From: Anaerolineae bacterium
Lineage (GTDB): Bacteria > Chloroflexota > Anaerolineae > J102
Direction of reading: 5' to 3'
Length of the DNA stretch: 32,376 bases
Assembly: GCA_015485435.1 (NCBI GenBank)
Contig: WFTO01000446.1
Location: 1 to 32,376 of the forward strand
Shown here: positions 1-9,178 of the stretch, in pieces
How the letters are laid out: the number at the start of each line of letters is the position of its first letter
Numbering within the stretch: the stretch's first letter is position 1
Program-made: the position numbers and the translations under genes
The notes under the pieces: model-generated
The model's database searches: none
What the model was told of the DNA's origin: nothing
What the model saw: the letters and a program-made list of their open reading frames with translations, nothing else

Positions 1-2
1 TC

Positions 3-236
3 ATGATCTACCCAAAGTACATTAGCTACAGTGGTAACGGGGGTCAGATTAGACCAGGAGTCTATAACCTATCCGTTCCACCGGTTGATGTGCCTACAGA
101 AACCAGCACCCAAAACGCTTTCCGACTGTCTGCGCCTGGAGGTTGGTCGGTCCTGATCAAAGCCCAGACAATCCCTGGCTATGAAGGGCCCAGTCCACTC
201 TCACGCGGGGCTACTTTAAGTACCGGCAGTGACTGA
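3..236 (+). other. Possible 3' fragment of an unrecognised gene, then empty DNA to 426
   Basis: An open frame enters from the left edge and stops at 234-236. The translation (at most 77 codons visible) matches no family I recognise. It is rich in Gly, Pro, Ser and Thr, so it could be the tail of an extracellular protein or simply chance. No ribosome binding site can be judged because the start may lie outside the window. From 237 to 426, downstream of malQ on the other strand, I see no convincing gene, RNA or terminator. Several overlapping ORFs there have no start signals or recognisable content. Confidence 0.15.
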
Positions 237-426
237 TGAACTTCGACGAAATAATCTGGCGATAAGGCCACAAGTGCATGCAGGAAGCGCACTCGCCAGG
301 TGAATTTGGTCTCTGCGGGCGTTTTGCGCCCATGGTCGTCCTTCAACGGTCTGATAGACGCGAGCGAGACGGTTGCGCCGTCCTGCCTGCGTGGCCAAAG
401 TGTGCATAAGTCGACATGCTCGCTTG

Positions 427-1947
427 TTACCTCGCGTGTTGCGAAGTTTTGCGCTCGTCCGGCGGGATGTACGCCCGTCCATAAAGCGATGCCATCTCCG
501 CCAGACCGCGCTGGATGCCCTCGGTGAGTTGGTGGGGAAGATAACGCCAGGCCCAATTGCCCGCTGCCACGGCTGGGGTGTTCATCCGCGCGTCGCTGCC
601 TAAATTCATGGCGTCTTGCATGGGGATGACAGCCAGATTCGCGGTAGACATCATGGCCAGTCGAATGAAGTCCCAGGCGATATCGCTGCCGTCGACCCGC
701 AGATATCGACGTACGTAATCCCGTTCTTGCTCCGAAGCTTTCTCATACCAGCCGCGAGTGGTGTCGTTGTCGTGGGTGCCGGTGTAGACCACAAAATTTT
801 TGTCGTAATTATGGGGCAAGAACGGATCCCGGGCGTCGCTCGCCCAGGCGAATTGCAATACTTTCATTCCCGGAAACCCATAATGATCTCTGAGAGCGTA
901 GACACCGGGCTCGGGCTCTCCCAGGTCCTCGGCAATGAGGGGCAATTCTCCGAATGCCTCTATCATGGCATCGAAAAAGTGTTCACGAGGGCCATCGCGC
1001 CATTCGCCATGTTGAGCGGTTTTCGCGTCTCCGGGCACGACCCAATAATTGTAAAACCCGCGAAAATGATCGATCCGAATGATGTCATATAATCGCAAAT
1101 TCGCTTGAAAACGCTGCACCCACCAATGGTATCCATCCTCGGCCATCTTTTCCCAATCATAGATTGGATTGCCCCACAGTTGTCCGGTTGGCGAGAAATA
1201 ATCTGGGGGAACGCCTGCAACGACTTGTGGACGTCCCTGATCATCGAAGAGGAAGAGGTCGCGATGCGCCCATGCATCCGCACTATCCATGGCCACATAA
1301 ATGGGAATATCGCCGATCACGCGAATGCGACGGTTGTTGGCAAAGGTCTTCAACCGATACCATTGCTCGAAGAAGAGCCATTGAACAAACCCATGAAAGC
1401 GTATTTCGTCTGCTAAACGCGTACGCATCTCGGCCAACGCAGCGGGGTCGCGATCACGCAATGCTGGCTCCCACTCATTCCATGGACGACCACCATGCAC
1501 ATCTTTCAAGGCCATGAAAAGCGTATAATCGTCAAGCCAGGCGTGTTCCTCAACACAGAAACGCTCAAACTCAGCAGAATTCCCAAGCTCTTTAAATCGT
1601 TCATATGCCTTACGCAGCCGAGCATTTTTCCATTGGATAACGGGGCCATAATCCACACGTTCTTGCGGAAAAGGAGGCACGCCCAGATCGAACGTATCCA
1701 GATAACCACGCGCGCTCAGATCTTCGAGATCGATGAGCAATGGGTTGCCGGCAAACGCGGAAAAGCATTGATAAGGCGAATCGCCAAAGCCTGTAGGTCC
1801 CAAGGGGAGTACCTGCCAGAGTTGTTGTTTGGCTGCGGTCAACCATTCGAGAAAGGTGTATGCCTGCTTCCCCAGATCGCCAATGCCAAAGGGAGAAGGA
1901 AAGGATGTGGGATGAAGCAAAATGCCGGAAAGTCGGTCTTCGAACAT
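427..1947 (-). CDS. malQ: 4-alpha-glucanotransferase (amylomaltase, GH77)
   Basis: This cytoplasmic enzyme transfers alpha-1,4-glucan segments between maltodextrins and releases glucose (maltodextrin/glycogen metabolism, EC 2.4.1.25). The 506-residue product has the usual length of the short bacterial GH77 type. It begins with the typical SGILLHPTSFPSPFGIGDLG stretch. The catalytic set is intact: RIDHFRGF gives the nucleophile Asp293, IAEDLG gives the acid/base Glu340, and THDND gives Asp395. These numbers coincide with those I recall for the Thermus aquaticus enzyme. It is the last gene of the minus-strand run, 54 nt after the HDAC-like gene. A weak AGGA lies about 8 nt before the ATG. No clear terminator follows the TAA. 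No other maltodextrin gene is near, so its place in this operon is not explained by pathway. Confidence 0.96.
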   Translation of the reverse strand: MFEDRLSGILLHPTSFPSPFGIGDLGKQAYTFLEWLTAAKQQLWQVLPLGPTGFGDSPYQCFSAFAGNPLLIDLEDLSARGYLDTFDLGVPPFPQERVDYGPVIQWKNARLRKAYERFKELGNSAEFERFCVEEHAWLDDYTLFMALKDVHGGRPWNEWEPALRDRDPAALAEMRTRLADEIRFHGFVQWLFFEQWYRLKTFANNRRIRVIGDIPIYVAMDSADAWAHRDLFLFDDQGRPQVVAGVPPDYFSPTGQLWGNPIYDWEKMAEDGYHWWVQRFQANLRLYDIIRIDHFRGFYNYWVVPGDAKTAQHGEWRDGPREHFFDAMIEAFGELPLIAEDLGEPEPGVYALRDHYGFPGMKVLQFAWASDARDPFLPHNYDKNFVVYTGTHDNDTTRGWYEKASEQERDYVRRYLRVDGSDIAWDFIRLAMMSTANLAVIPMQDAMNLGSDARMNTPAVAAGNWAWRYLPHQLTEGIQRGLAEMASLYGRAYIPPDERKTSQHAR

Positions 1948-2001
1948 CAGTGAATCCTATAAAACAAAACACAAAAAGGGGTAGACGGCTTAATGGACCA
2001 A

Positions 2002-3060
2002 CTACAAAAGGTCGTGGATGCGTTGAATGCGATGAATCAAGCTGTCGATAGCTTCATGAGTATGAGCTGGTGGCCCGAAGGGATCGTCGACGCCTGCTTC
2101 TTCATCCATCAGCACCAGGATCGTGTTCATCAAGCCGTAGCTTAACACGTCCAGATTGTACCCCCCTTCCAGTGCGATGACCAATTTCCCCTGGCAACAA
2201 GCTTCGGCAAGGTCACGCACGCGCACGGTGAGTTCGGCAAACCCTTGTAAGCTTAAATGTTCAGATGCCAGGGGGTCGAGCCAATGGGCATCATACCCGG
2301 CAGAAACCAGAATCATGTCCGGCTGAAATCGATGAGCAAAGGGAATCAGTAATTCATCAAAGATGCGAAGATAACCGCCATCGCCCACACCCGGTGGCAA
2401 AGGCACATTCATGGTAGTTCCGCGGCCAGGCCCCTCTCCTATATCTTCGGCTGCGCCTGTGCCAGGGTAATAGGGATATTGATGCGTCGAGAAGAAAGCG
2501 ACCGTAGGATCGTCGTAAAAAATGGATTCGGTACCATTGCCATGATGGACATCCCAATCAACAATTAGCACCCGATCCAAACCGAAAACTCGCTGTGCGA
2601 CACGGGCAGCAATGGACACATTGGCAAAAATACAAAACCCCATGCCGCGATCAGCCAATGCATGATGCCCAGGAGGACGCATCAAGGAAATCCCGTTACG
2701 GGCCTGCCCCGTGGCCACTGCTTCGACCACACCCGCCAATGCACCTGCCGAAGCCAACGCAGCCCGATAGGTGCCTGGAACCACATACGTGTCTGGATCT
2801 AGAAAACCCCCTCCCGACGTATCCAGGCTCTGTACTCGGGCAACATAGTGCTGAGGATGCACCCAATGCAATTGCGTCAGAGGGATCGGCGTGACCGTTA
2901 CCGACTGCATCTGCTCAAGGATCCCCCGTTTTTGCAGGAGAGCCATGGTGTGATGTAATCGTTTATGGTTTTCTGGATGGCCGGGCAAGGTATGGAGCTG
3001 TTCGATGGGATCGTAAGCGTAGCAGGTTGGCTTGGCAGAGTCCGAGTGTGCAGCAGACAT
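2002..3060 (-). CDS. Histone deacetylase-family protein (AcuC/acetylpolyamine amidohydrolase-like)
   Basis: This is a zinc-dependent deacetylase of the arginase/HDAC fold, 352 residues. Bacterial members remove acetyl groups from proteins (AcuC acting on acetyl-CoA synthetase) or from acetylpolyamines. The substrate cannot be read from sequence. Visible signatures are RPPGHHA (residues 128-134, the catalytic His pair), DWDVHHGNGTE (168-178; Asp170 and His172 as zinc ligands), SAGYDAH (253-259; Asp257 as third ligand) and LEGGYN (Tyr301, transition-state tyrosine). All catalytic residues are present, so it should be active. The ATG is preceded by AAGGAG about 10 nt upstream. It lies 35 nt after trkH and 54 nt before malQ, so co-transcription with the potassium uptake genes is likely. 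Class II-like HDAC features favour a general protein or small-molecule deacetylase. Confidence 0.9.
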   Translation of the reverse strand: MSAAHSDSAKPTCYAYDPIEQLHTLPGHPENHKRLHHTMALLQKRGILEQMQSVTVTPIPLTQLHWVHPQHYVARVQSLDTSGGGFLDPDTYVVPGTYRAALASAGALAGVVEAVATGQARNGISLMRPPGHHALADRGMGFCIFANVSIAARVAQRVFGLDRVLIVDWDVHHGNGTESIFYDDPTVAFFSTHQYPYYPGTGAAEDIGEGPGRGTTMNVPLPPGVGDGGYLRIFDELLIPFAHRFQPDMILVSAGYDAHWLDPLASEHLSLQGFAELTVRVRDLAEACCQGKLVIALEGGYNLDVLSYGLMNTILVLMDEEAGVDDPFGPPAHTHEAIDSLIHRIQRIHDLL

Positions 3061-3095
3061 GATCGTGTCACTCCTTTAGGGAGCTATGGCGGGAG

Positions 3096-4571
3096 TCATT
3101 CCTTCCGCACCATGGTAGAAAAATCGCGTGTAAATTTGGCTCCTGCAAAGAAAACGACCAGAAATTCCAATCGGCCCAGAGCCATCGCGGTCGTGAATAC
3201 AGCCAGAATGGCGGGGGAGGAGGCGGGGCCAACAGCCCCCACAGAAAGCCCCACCGTCGAAAGAGCCGACATCAGATCGAATGAAGCATCGCGTAAGGAA
3301 ATGCCACTTCCGACCAACATCAACAAACCCAATGCGAAAAAAAGCGCTTGAAATGTCACCGAGGTGAACATTTCCCGAACTTCAGCATCGCCCACCTCTC
3401 GACGCCGTCCCGCGCGCCAGACCATCAGCGGATAACTAGCAGTGCGAGGAAGCTGATATTTGCGTATCTGCCATTTGAGCGTTTTCAACAAAAGGTAGGC
3501 CCGCCATAGTTTGATGCCGCCCGCTGTCGAAAAAGCGCCTCCCCCAATAAACATCAAAAGGATGAGAATCATGAGGCCAAAATCATCCATTTGGGCCAGG
3601 TTCACCGTCGAAAAGCCTGTAGTGGTCAGAGCTGAAACCGCTTGGAACAAGCCATCGTGCCAATGATACATTCCTAGAGGCAAGCTTCGCCAGGTGAGTA
3701 ATCCTGTTCCTATCAATAACAGTAATGCAAATATACGTATTTCTCCATCACGCAAGGCATGACGCCATCGCCGCCGCCATAATGCGTAGTGAACAGGAAA
3801 GCTGATGGCTCCTAAAACCATCAAGAGGATGGACACCAAATCCACCCACACACTTTGAAACGCAGCAATGTTTTGCATGCGCGTCGAAAGGCCACCGGTT
3901 GAAAGAGCGACAAAGGTATGATTGATGGCATCGAACCACGAAAGCCCCGCCAGTCGATACAGGATCCCTCCAATGATAGTGTACATCGTATAAATGACCA
4001 TGATCAAGCGTGTAGAGTAGGCAAGGTTCGCCATCAATTGCTCTGAACGCGCCTCGGCCTGATACAATCCCATGCTATTGGCGCCGACCAATGCTGCGCT
4101 GACTAACATCACCAACCCTAACCCCCCTAGCCACGACATCCAGCTTCGCCATAACAGAAGGATGTGAACGGTATGCTCAGGATCGATGACAGAAAGCCCG
4201 GTTGTGGTCCAACTACTCACCGTCTCAAACAAAGCCTGAGAAAAAGTAGCCGGAGTGAGCCAAAGAAAGGGTATCGTGGAGATGGCAGGAGCCAACATCC
4301 ACATAAACAAGACAATCACCCCTCCTTCGCTCACAGAAAGGGGATTGATTTCGCCCTTTGGTCGTTGCAAGACGAGTGCGAGCCCTGCAGACAATGTCCC
4401 CAGCATGGGAACCAAAAACGCCCATATGTGTTCTGGCCGATAATCTACCTGCAAAGGCGCAGCCGCCAAGGGGAAGGCCATGGCCAGCGTCAGGGCAATC
4501 AATCCCCATCCCACATAACTAAAAATCAGACGATAACGGGTACGGAGGCGATGAGAATAGCGACGATTCAT
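3096..4571 (-). CDS. trkH: Potassium uptake channel subunit TrkH/KtrB family
   Basis: This is the membrane ion-conducting subunit of a Trk/Ktr potassium uptake system, 491 residues. The superfamily has four M1-P-M2 repeats with a conserved Gly in each selectivity loop. All four loops are visible: TTTGLS (about 122-127), LSTGGLST (223-230), TTTGFST (316-322) and LSTVGLS (437-443). Long hydrophobic segments fill the rest. Repeats 1 to 3 carry the usual T-x-G core, and repeat 4 has the typical weaker form. It lies 20 nt after a TrkA gene, which would supply the cytoplasmic nucleotide-binding gate. Length and N-terminal extension fit TrkH better than the shorter KtrB. TrkH and KtrB cannot be separated firmly without a tree. 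Confidence 0.94.
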   Translation of the reverse strand: MNRRYSHRLRTRYRLIFSYVGWGLIALTLAMAFPLAAAPLQVDYRPEHIWAFLVPMLGTLSAGLALVLQRPKGEINPLSVSEGGVIVLFMWMLAPAISTIPFLWLTPATFSQALFETVSSWTTTGLSVIDPEHTVHILLLWRSWMSWLGGLGLVMLVSAALVGANSMGLYQAEARSEQLMANLAYSTRLIMVIYTMYTIIGGILYRLAGLSWFDAINHTFVALSTGGLSTRMQNIAAFQSVWVDLVSILLMVLGAISFPVHYALWRRRWRHALRDGEIRIFALLLLIGTGLLTWRSLPLGMYHWHDGLFQAVSALTTTGFSTVNLAQMDDFGLMILILLMFIGGGAFSTAGGIKLWRAYLLLKTLKWQIRKYQLPRTASYPLMVWRAGRRREVGDAEVREMFTSVTFQALFFALGLLMLVGSGISLRDASFDLMSALSTVGLSVGAVGPASSPAILAVFTTAMALGRLEFLVVFFAGAKFTRDFSTMVRKE

Positions 4572-4591
4572 GATTGGCGTCGTACCCTCCT

Positions 4592-5275
4592 CTATTGGGG
4601 CAGATGCCTGGCGGCATCCTCTCCTAACAAGTGGCGAATGGCCAGACTTTCTTCCTCGACCTTGGTTACCAGCAGTACCCGATCGCCTCCTTGCAGGCGG
4701 ATGTCGCCTCGAGGGATAATGGGGTCGCCATCTCGGGTGATGGTGGCGATAAGGGCGTTCCTGGGCAAGCCGAGTTCGCTCAGCGTTTTGCCCGCAGCGG
4801 GCGCACTGGCGGGGAGGGCGAGTTCAGTCACCATGATTTTGCCCTCGACCAAAGGCGTTAACGATATCATATCCTCCAACGTGGCTTGCTGCTCTACCAA
4901 GGTCGTCAGGATGGTGGCCACACTGACCACAGCATCAATCCCTAGACGCCGAAAGAGGTCCACGTGATTGGGATTGGCGACCAGCGCCACGGTACGGGGG
5001 GCGCCAAAATGCCGTTTGCTGAGCTGGCAAATGACGAGGTTGTCTGCATCGTTCAAGGTCACAGCCAGCACCAGATCGGCCTCGCTGGCGCCAGCCGCCT
5101 GCAGCACCCGCGGCAGGGTGGGATCATCGCAAATGACAGGCATTTCCAGGCGACGCGCCAAATCCTGACATTGCTCGGCATCTTTGACGATGAGTTGAAG
5201 TTGATGATGTTTGCGGCGTAGGTCTCGCGCTAGATGATAGACCAATGCACCGCTACCGGCGATGATGATGAACAT
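4592..5275 (-). CDS. trkA: TrkA family potassium uptake regulator (RCK_N + RCK_C)
   Basis: This is the cytoplasmic gating subunit for TrkH/KtrB, binding NAD(H) or ATP in a Rossmann domain. I place the start at the ATG of MFIIIAGSG, because the Rossmann beta strand begins there. An open frame extends 27 codons upstream but overlaps the preceding trkA gene and has no domain content. The glycine-rich loop reads AGSGALV, a degenerate form of GxGxxG. An RCK_C (TrkA-C) domain occupies roughly residues 140-220, with the typical GKTLSELGLP and ALIATITRDG pattern. The product is 227 residues, the length of a single-unit TrkA/KtrA. It lies 29 nt after the other trkA-like gene and 20 nt before trkH. The acidic residue at the end of beta 2 is replaced by Lys-Asp, so the nucleotide preference may differ from its neighbour. 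Confidence 0.9.
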   Translation of the reverse strand: MFIIIAGSGALVYHLARDLRRKHHQLQLIVKDAEQCQDLARRLEMPVICDDPTLPRVLQAAGASEADLVLAVTLNDADNLVICQLSKRHFGAPRTVALVANPNHVDLFRRLGIDAVVSVATILTTLVEQQATLEDMISLTPLVEGKIMVTELALPASAPAAGKTLSELGLPRNALIATITRDGDPIIPRGDIRLQGGDRVLLVTKVEEESLAIRHLLGEDAARHLPQ

Positions 5276-5304
5276 AGGCTTGTGAGAAGAGAGGGTGACG
5301 GGAT

Positions 5305-5703
5305 CTAACGTGCAAGTCGTTCGATAAATGCTGCGCCGCCGAGCATTGTGGGGCAAATCGCCTCAATGCCTAACGAATCGTAAACAGACGCCCGGGCTGG
5401 ATCAAACACCCTGGCCATGACTTTGGGCGTTTGAAACAATTCACGCGCCATTTGGGCGATGAAAATGTTCGTATTGTCGTTTTCGGTGACGGCTAGCAGC
5501 GCATCGCAACGTGCAATGCCCGCCTCATCCAACACCGCGGGTTCGGTGGCATCGCCCGTGATACCGAACCCGGTGAAATGATCGGGCAACTTGTTGAAGG
5601 TGTTTTCATGGCGGTCGACGATCACGACTTCGTGCCCCTGTTCGGAAAACGCGGTGGCCAGATAAGAGCCTAGCCGTCCGCATCCGATGATGATGACGAA
5701 CAT
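5305..5703 (-). CDS. trkA: Short TrkA-N (RCK_N only) protein
   Basis: This 132-residue Rossmann protein has a canonical dinucleotide-binding loop, GCGRLGS (residues 7-13), and an acidic residue at the end of beta 2 (VIVDR, Asp30). GDATEP and AVTENDNTN match the TrkA-N family. It stops right after the N-terminal domain, with no RCK_C domain, so it is half the normal KtrA length. The start at MFVIII is chosen because the Rossmann fold begins there. The longer open frame upstream runs inside the preceding gene. The chosen ATG still overlaps the end of the poly(A) polymerase fusion by 34 nt, which suggests translational coupling. With the next trkA gene it could form a two-protein gating ring, with this one carrying the better nucleotide site. 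That is inference. Confidence 0.88.
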   Translation of the reverse strand: MFVIIIGCGRLGSYLATAFSEQGHEVVIVDRHENTFNKLPDHFTGFGITGDATEPAVLDEAGIARCDALLAVTENDNTNIFIAQMARELFQTPKVMARVFDPARASVYDSLGIEAICPTMLGGAAFIERLAR

Positions 5704-8300
5704 GGCAGATATCCCTCTTGCTGTAAAATGCGTTTTGCAAGTGCGATCTCTTCTTCGCGGGTGTGGAGATGGCCATCCAAACGAGCGGCGCGTATCTGTT
5801 GAAAAACCTGACGGTAGATAGGGCCTGGTTTGATGCCCCACTGGCGCAGGTCGTCGCCTTTGAGATGGATCTCTTGTGGGCGCAACTGCTCTTGATAATA
5901 GCGAATCCGTTTCTCGAACGTGGCGTCGTCGGAGGCGACACGAGCCACCAGCAGGATGGCATCGCTGAATCTATGCAATAGGCGATCCAATTCCGAAGGC
6001 TGAATCTCTGGCTTGGTGATCTCCAGAGTGAGCGCCCGTAAGGCTTCTGCCTCATTGATTAACTTCGTTGTCGCGCTTTGAGGGCGCAATCGCTTGATGA
6101 TGCGTTTGTGCGCGGCTGGGGTTAGATCATAGAGCCACAGGGTGAAGTAAAGTCGTTCAATGGCTGTTGGGGGCTCATCCCTCCCGGCGAGCTCTTCTCG
6201 TAAACGGTGAAATCGTCTATCCAATACTTGATTCCACGTTAATTCAGGATCGATTTCCTTCAAAACGCCTATTTCGTGCAAGCGGCGCAGCGCTTTTTCC
6301 GGCTCTTTTTCCTGAAAAATCAACTCCAACTCGTGACGAATTCGTGGTCCACTGACCCGTCTGAGGAGATCAACGGCCTCTTTCATCAGTTCGCACGTGC
6401 GTGGCTCGATGGTGAAGCCAAAGCGCTGTTCGAAACGAATGGCCCTCAGAATGCGGGTGGGGTCTTCTACAAAGCTCAGCGAGTGCAGGACGCGAATGAC
6501 GCCTTTTTCCAGATCTCGTCGTCCCCCATAAAAGTCAAGAAGCTCTCCCCAATGGTTGCCATCCAGGCGGACGGCTAGCGTGTTGATGGTGAAATCGCGT
6601 CGATGCAAATCCAGCTTGATGCTGGAGCGTTCAACAATGGGGAGCGCCGTGGGCTCTGCGTAGAATTCGGTTCGGGCTGTGGCGAAATCGATGCTGGAAG
6701 GGGTGTCATCGGGTAATCGTTGCCCTGCGGCAAAGGCCCGGTCGTCCCGGATCCACTTGGCAGTGCCAAAGCGGCGATGGGGGCGCACGCGCCCTCCAAA
6801 TTGCTTCGCCAGATAGTGTGCGAGCTCCACAGCGTCTCCCTCAACCACGAAATCCACATCAAAATTGGGCCGATTTAATAGCAGATCGCGCACAAATCCG
6901 CCCACGATGTATACCGGGTAGTTCAATGCCGCGCCAGCCTCACCCACTTTGCGCAATAGCTCCAAAAGCGCCGCGGGCAAGGAATCTTCGAGAAGTTTGG
7001 CGACGGTACGCAGCGCTTGGGGTTCTTCCTCGCTCCACAGCTTCAAGAGATCGGTCCGGGTGACGATACCAACCATGTTGCCTTCTGCATCAACCACCGG
7101 GATCTGTCCCCAGCCACTTTCGATCATGCGTTTTTGCACAAGCTGAACCGGATCGTCGAATCGTACGGTCACCGCGCCCGCCCGCATGACCTTCCGTACA
7201 GGTTGGTGTTGCATCCCGTGGCGCATAGCGAGGTCGATGATGCGTCGGGTTACCAGGCCTATCAGCTGCCCATGTTCATCCACGACGGGGAATCCTTCAT
7301 GCCCGCGCCGGACCATTCGATCTGCGACTTCGGCCACGGTGGCGTCAGCGCTTACGGTGGTGATTCCCCAGGACATGATCTCTTGCACGATGACCTGGGG
7401 CTGAATCATCTCTTCCAGCAGTGATAGCAGTTGTTTTTTGATATCCTGAATGGTGCGATCGCGGACCAGGGCGGCTGCAGCCCGAGCATGGCCTCCGCCC
7501 CCCAGTTGTTCGGCAATGCGCCCCACATGAATGTTGTTCGTGGTCGATCGGGCGACTACTTGGACATGTTCTTTGAGATCAACCAGTAAAAAGAGGGCGT
7601 CAGGATCGTAGAAATCGCGCAATTTGTGGGCCAGGGTGCTGATCTCCTCCACTGGCTCTTCGATGCTGGCGCAGGTGATGATGATGGTGAATCCTTGGAT
7701 CTCATACGCCTCCGCCGAGTCATGAAGTCGGTCTAAAAGGCGTTGTTGTGCCGGCGAGAGGGGATGATGCAGGAATTCGCGCACGGTATCGAGACGAGCT
7801 CCCTCTTCTAGCAGCCAGGCGGCGCAACGCATGTCGCGAGAGGTTGTGCTCACGTAAGAGAGGCTGCCTGTATCTTCATAAATACCCAACATCAGCAGGG
7901 TGGCTTCTACCGGAGAAAGCTGTATGCCCCGTCCAATGATCTGCTCTACCAAAATTGTCGTGGTCGCCCCTACGGGTTCATACCAGCAGTGATAGTGGGG
8001 AGGCAAGTTTTCGCGGCATGCGTGGTGGTCGATGATACGCACCGGCGTCTTTTGCGTCATGCCTCGCACGAGCTGGGCGGATTGGGTATCGACAAAGATG
8101 GCTGCTGAAATTTTGCGACGCGGCAGCTCTTGCACCGTGCGAAAAGGCAAGGCGTTGCGATAGAGCGTCAGAAAGTTCTGCAAATTTCGGTTTAACTTTC
8201 GGGGCAGAACGGGGACGGCTTCGGGATGAAGTTTGCTGGCAGCCAGCAAGCTGGCCAAGGCGTCAAAGTCCGCGTGCTCGTGAGTTAAAATGACTTCCAT
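5670..8300 (-). CDS. DHH phosphoesterase - CBS pair - tRNA nucleotidyltransferase/poly(A) polymerase fusion
   Basis: This 876-residue multidomain protein has four visible parts. An N-terminal DHH phosphoesterase carries THEHADFDALAS at about 6-17 and DHH at 91-93. A DHHA1 segment carries GGGGHARAAA at 267-276. Two CBS domains lie at about 305-358 and 368-420. A class II nucleotidyltransferase domain starts near 455, with VGGFVRD at 466-472, the catalytic DVD at 481-483 and RRDFTINTLA further on. Families with this order are annotated as A-adding tRNA nucleotidyltransferases or poly(A) polymerases in deep-branching bacteria. The DHH part probably hydrolyses phosphodiesters such as nanoRNA or cyclic dinucleotides. 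I start it at MEVILTHEHA, where the DHH domain begins, 7 nt after the methylase stop. The open frame upstream has no domain content. The serine-rich tail lies in the overlap with trkA. Whether it adds A only or CCA cannot be told. Confidence 0.93.
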   Translation of the reverse strand: MEVILTHEHADFDALASLLAASKLHPEAVPVLPRKLNRNLQNFLTLYRNALPFRTVQELPRRKISAAIFVDTQSAQLVRGMTQKTPVRIIDHHACRENLPPHYHCWYEPVGATTTILVEQIIGRGIQLSPVEATLLMLGIYEDTGSLSYVSTTSRDMRCAAWLLEEGARLDTVREFLHHPLSPAQQRLLDRLHDSAEAYEIQGFTIIITCASIEEPVEEISTLAHKLRDFYDPDALFLLVDLKEHVQVVARSTTNNIHVGRIAEQLGGGGHARAAAALVRDRTIQDIKKQLLSLLEEMIQPQVIVQEIMSWGITTVSADATVAEVADRMVRRGHEGFPVVDEHGQLIGLVTRRIIDLAMRHGMQHQPVRKVMRAGAVTVRFDDPVQLVQKRMIESGWGQIPVVDAEGNMVGIVTRTDLLKLWSEEEPQALRTVAKLLEDSLPAALLELLRKVGEAGAALNYPVYIVGGFVRDLLLNRPNFDVDFVVEGDAVELAHYLAKQFGGRVRPHRRFGTAKWIRDDRAFAAGQRLPDDTPSSIDFATARTEFYAEPTALPIVERSSIKLDLHRRDFTINTLAVRLDGNHWGELLDFYGGRRDLEKGVIRVLHSLSFVEDPTRILRAIRFEQRFGFTIEPRTCELMKEAVDLLRRVSGPRIRHELELIFQEKEPEKALRRLHEIGVLKEIDPELTWNQVLDRRFHRLREELAGRDEPPTAIERLYFTLWLYDLTPAAHKRIIKRLRPQSATTKLINEAEALRALTLEITKPEIQPSELDRLLHRFSDAILLVARVASDDATFEKRIRYYQEQLRPQEIHLKGDDLRQWGIKPGPIYRQVFQQIRAARLDGHLHTREEEIALAKRILQQEGYLPCSSSSSDADG

Positions 8301-8307
8301 TATCGTT

Positions 8308-9171
8308 TCATGGGGTGAAGTCGGTGTGTGGAAGCGTGGGAATCGGATAATTGGTGATGATGAGCTCCTGTACTTTGCCTCGTTTTGATGCATTGCTGTT
8401 AATGGCCCGTCGCGCCGCCACTTCATGGAGTATGAAGGGGGGATGGCTATACAGGTCACGAATCAAGAGGGTGTCTGAGTTGGAGATCATCACCCACACT
8501 CCTCGTTCTGAAAGCGCGAGGCATACATCGCGTAGCCGGGATTGGTCTTTGTGCGAAAAGCCATCAGGCTGATAGGCTGTAAAATGCGCGGTTTGAGACA
8601 GCGGCGCATAGGGTGGATCAAAATACACCCAATCTCCTTCAACGGCGTCCTCCACCGCTTGATCGAATGCGCAAGAACGGATTTCAGCCAGTTGCAGGGC
8701 TTTGGAGACCTCCTGTAGATTGTCGGGGTCGAGATAGCGCGGGGCTTTGTAGCGTCCAAATGGCACGTTAAATTTTCCCTGTCGATTGACGCGATAAAGT
8801 CCATTGTAGCCCGTCTTGTTGAGATAAATCATTCGCGCAGCGCGTTCGGGCAGAGAGAGCTTCCAGGGGTCTTTCGCCCTTAGTTCGTAATAGAAGGCCT
8901 CCTCATGTGGATATTCTGAAAGAAGTTCGATGATCTCGTCGACATGATCGCGGACGGCGATGTAGGCGTCGATAAGTTCCCGATTGCTGTCGGAAAGAAA
9001 GACTTTGGTCAGCGCATGAGCGCGATACAGCCCGAAGAAGAGAGCGCCTCCCCCCAAAAAGGGTTCGTGGTAAGCGGCGTATGTTGGAGGCTTACGATGC
9101 ATTAACGCGTCAAGCAGTTGCGTTTTTCCTCCCGCCCATTTTAAAAAGGGGCGCGGTAATTGACGATTCAT
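8308..9171 (-). CDS. dam: DNA adenine N6-methyltransferase, Dam/DpnIIA type (D12 class)
   Basis: This enzyme transfers methyl from S-adenosylmethionine to adenine N6 in DNA. The 287-residue product has the class alpha motif order. FLKWAGGK is near the N-terminus, [12 protein letters not shown] (35-46) is the SAM-binding FxGxG motif, and DPPY (185-188) is the catalytic motif. Between them lies [10 protein letters not shown], followed by [12 protein letters not shown], which is characteristic of GATC-recognising Dam and DpnIIA enzymes. GATC specificity is therefore likely but unproven. I use the ATG at 9171, because the domain starts there and a TACAAT box lies 7 nt upstream. A GTG at 9213 in the same frame would add 14 residues. 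No restriction endonuclease gene is adjacent. It precedes the poly(A) polymerase fusion by 7 nt, so it looks like a housekeeping or regulatory methylase. Confidence 0.93.
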   Translation of the reverse strand: MNRQLPRPFLKWAGGKTQLLDALMHRKPPTYAAYHEPFLGGGALFFGLYRAHALTKVFLSDSNRELIDAYIAVRDHVDEIIELLSEYPHEEAFYYELRAKDPWKLSLPERAARMIYLNKTGYNGLYRVNRQGKFNVPFGRYKAPRYLDPDNLQEVSKALQLAEIRSCAFDQAVEDAVEGDWVYFDPPYAPLSQTAHFTAYQPDGFSHKDQSRLRDVCLALSERGVWVMISNSDTLLIRDLYSHPPFILHEVAARRAINSNASKRGKVQELIITNYPIPTLPHTDFTP

Positions 9172-9178
9172 AGTTACA

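Noticed and set aside
5276-5356. 27-codon N-terminal extension of the trkA product
   Set aside because: It overlaps the preceding trkA gene, has no domain content, and the Rossmann fold begins at the internal ATG.
8301-8459. 53-codon upstream extension of the poly(A) polymerase fusion
   Set aside because: It lies within the methylase gene in another frame, and the DHH domain begins at the ATG at 8300.
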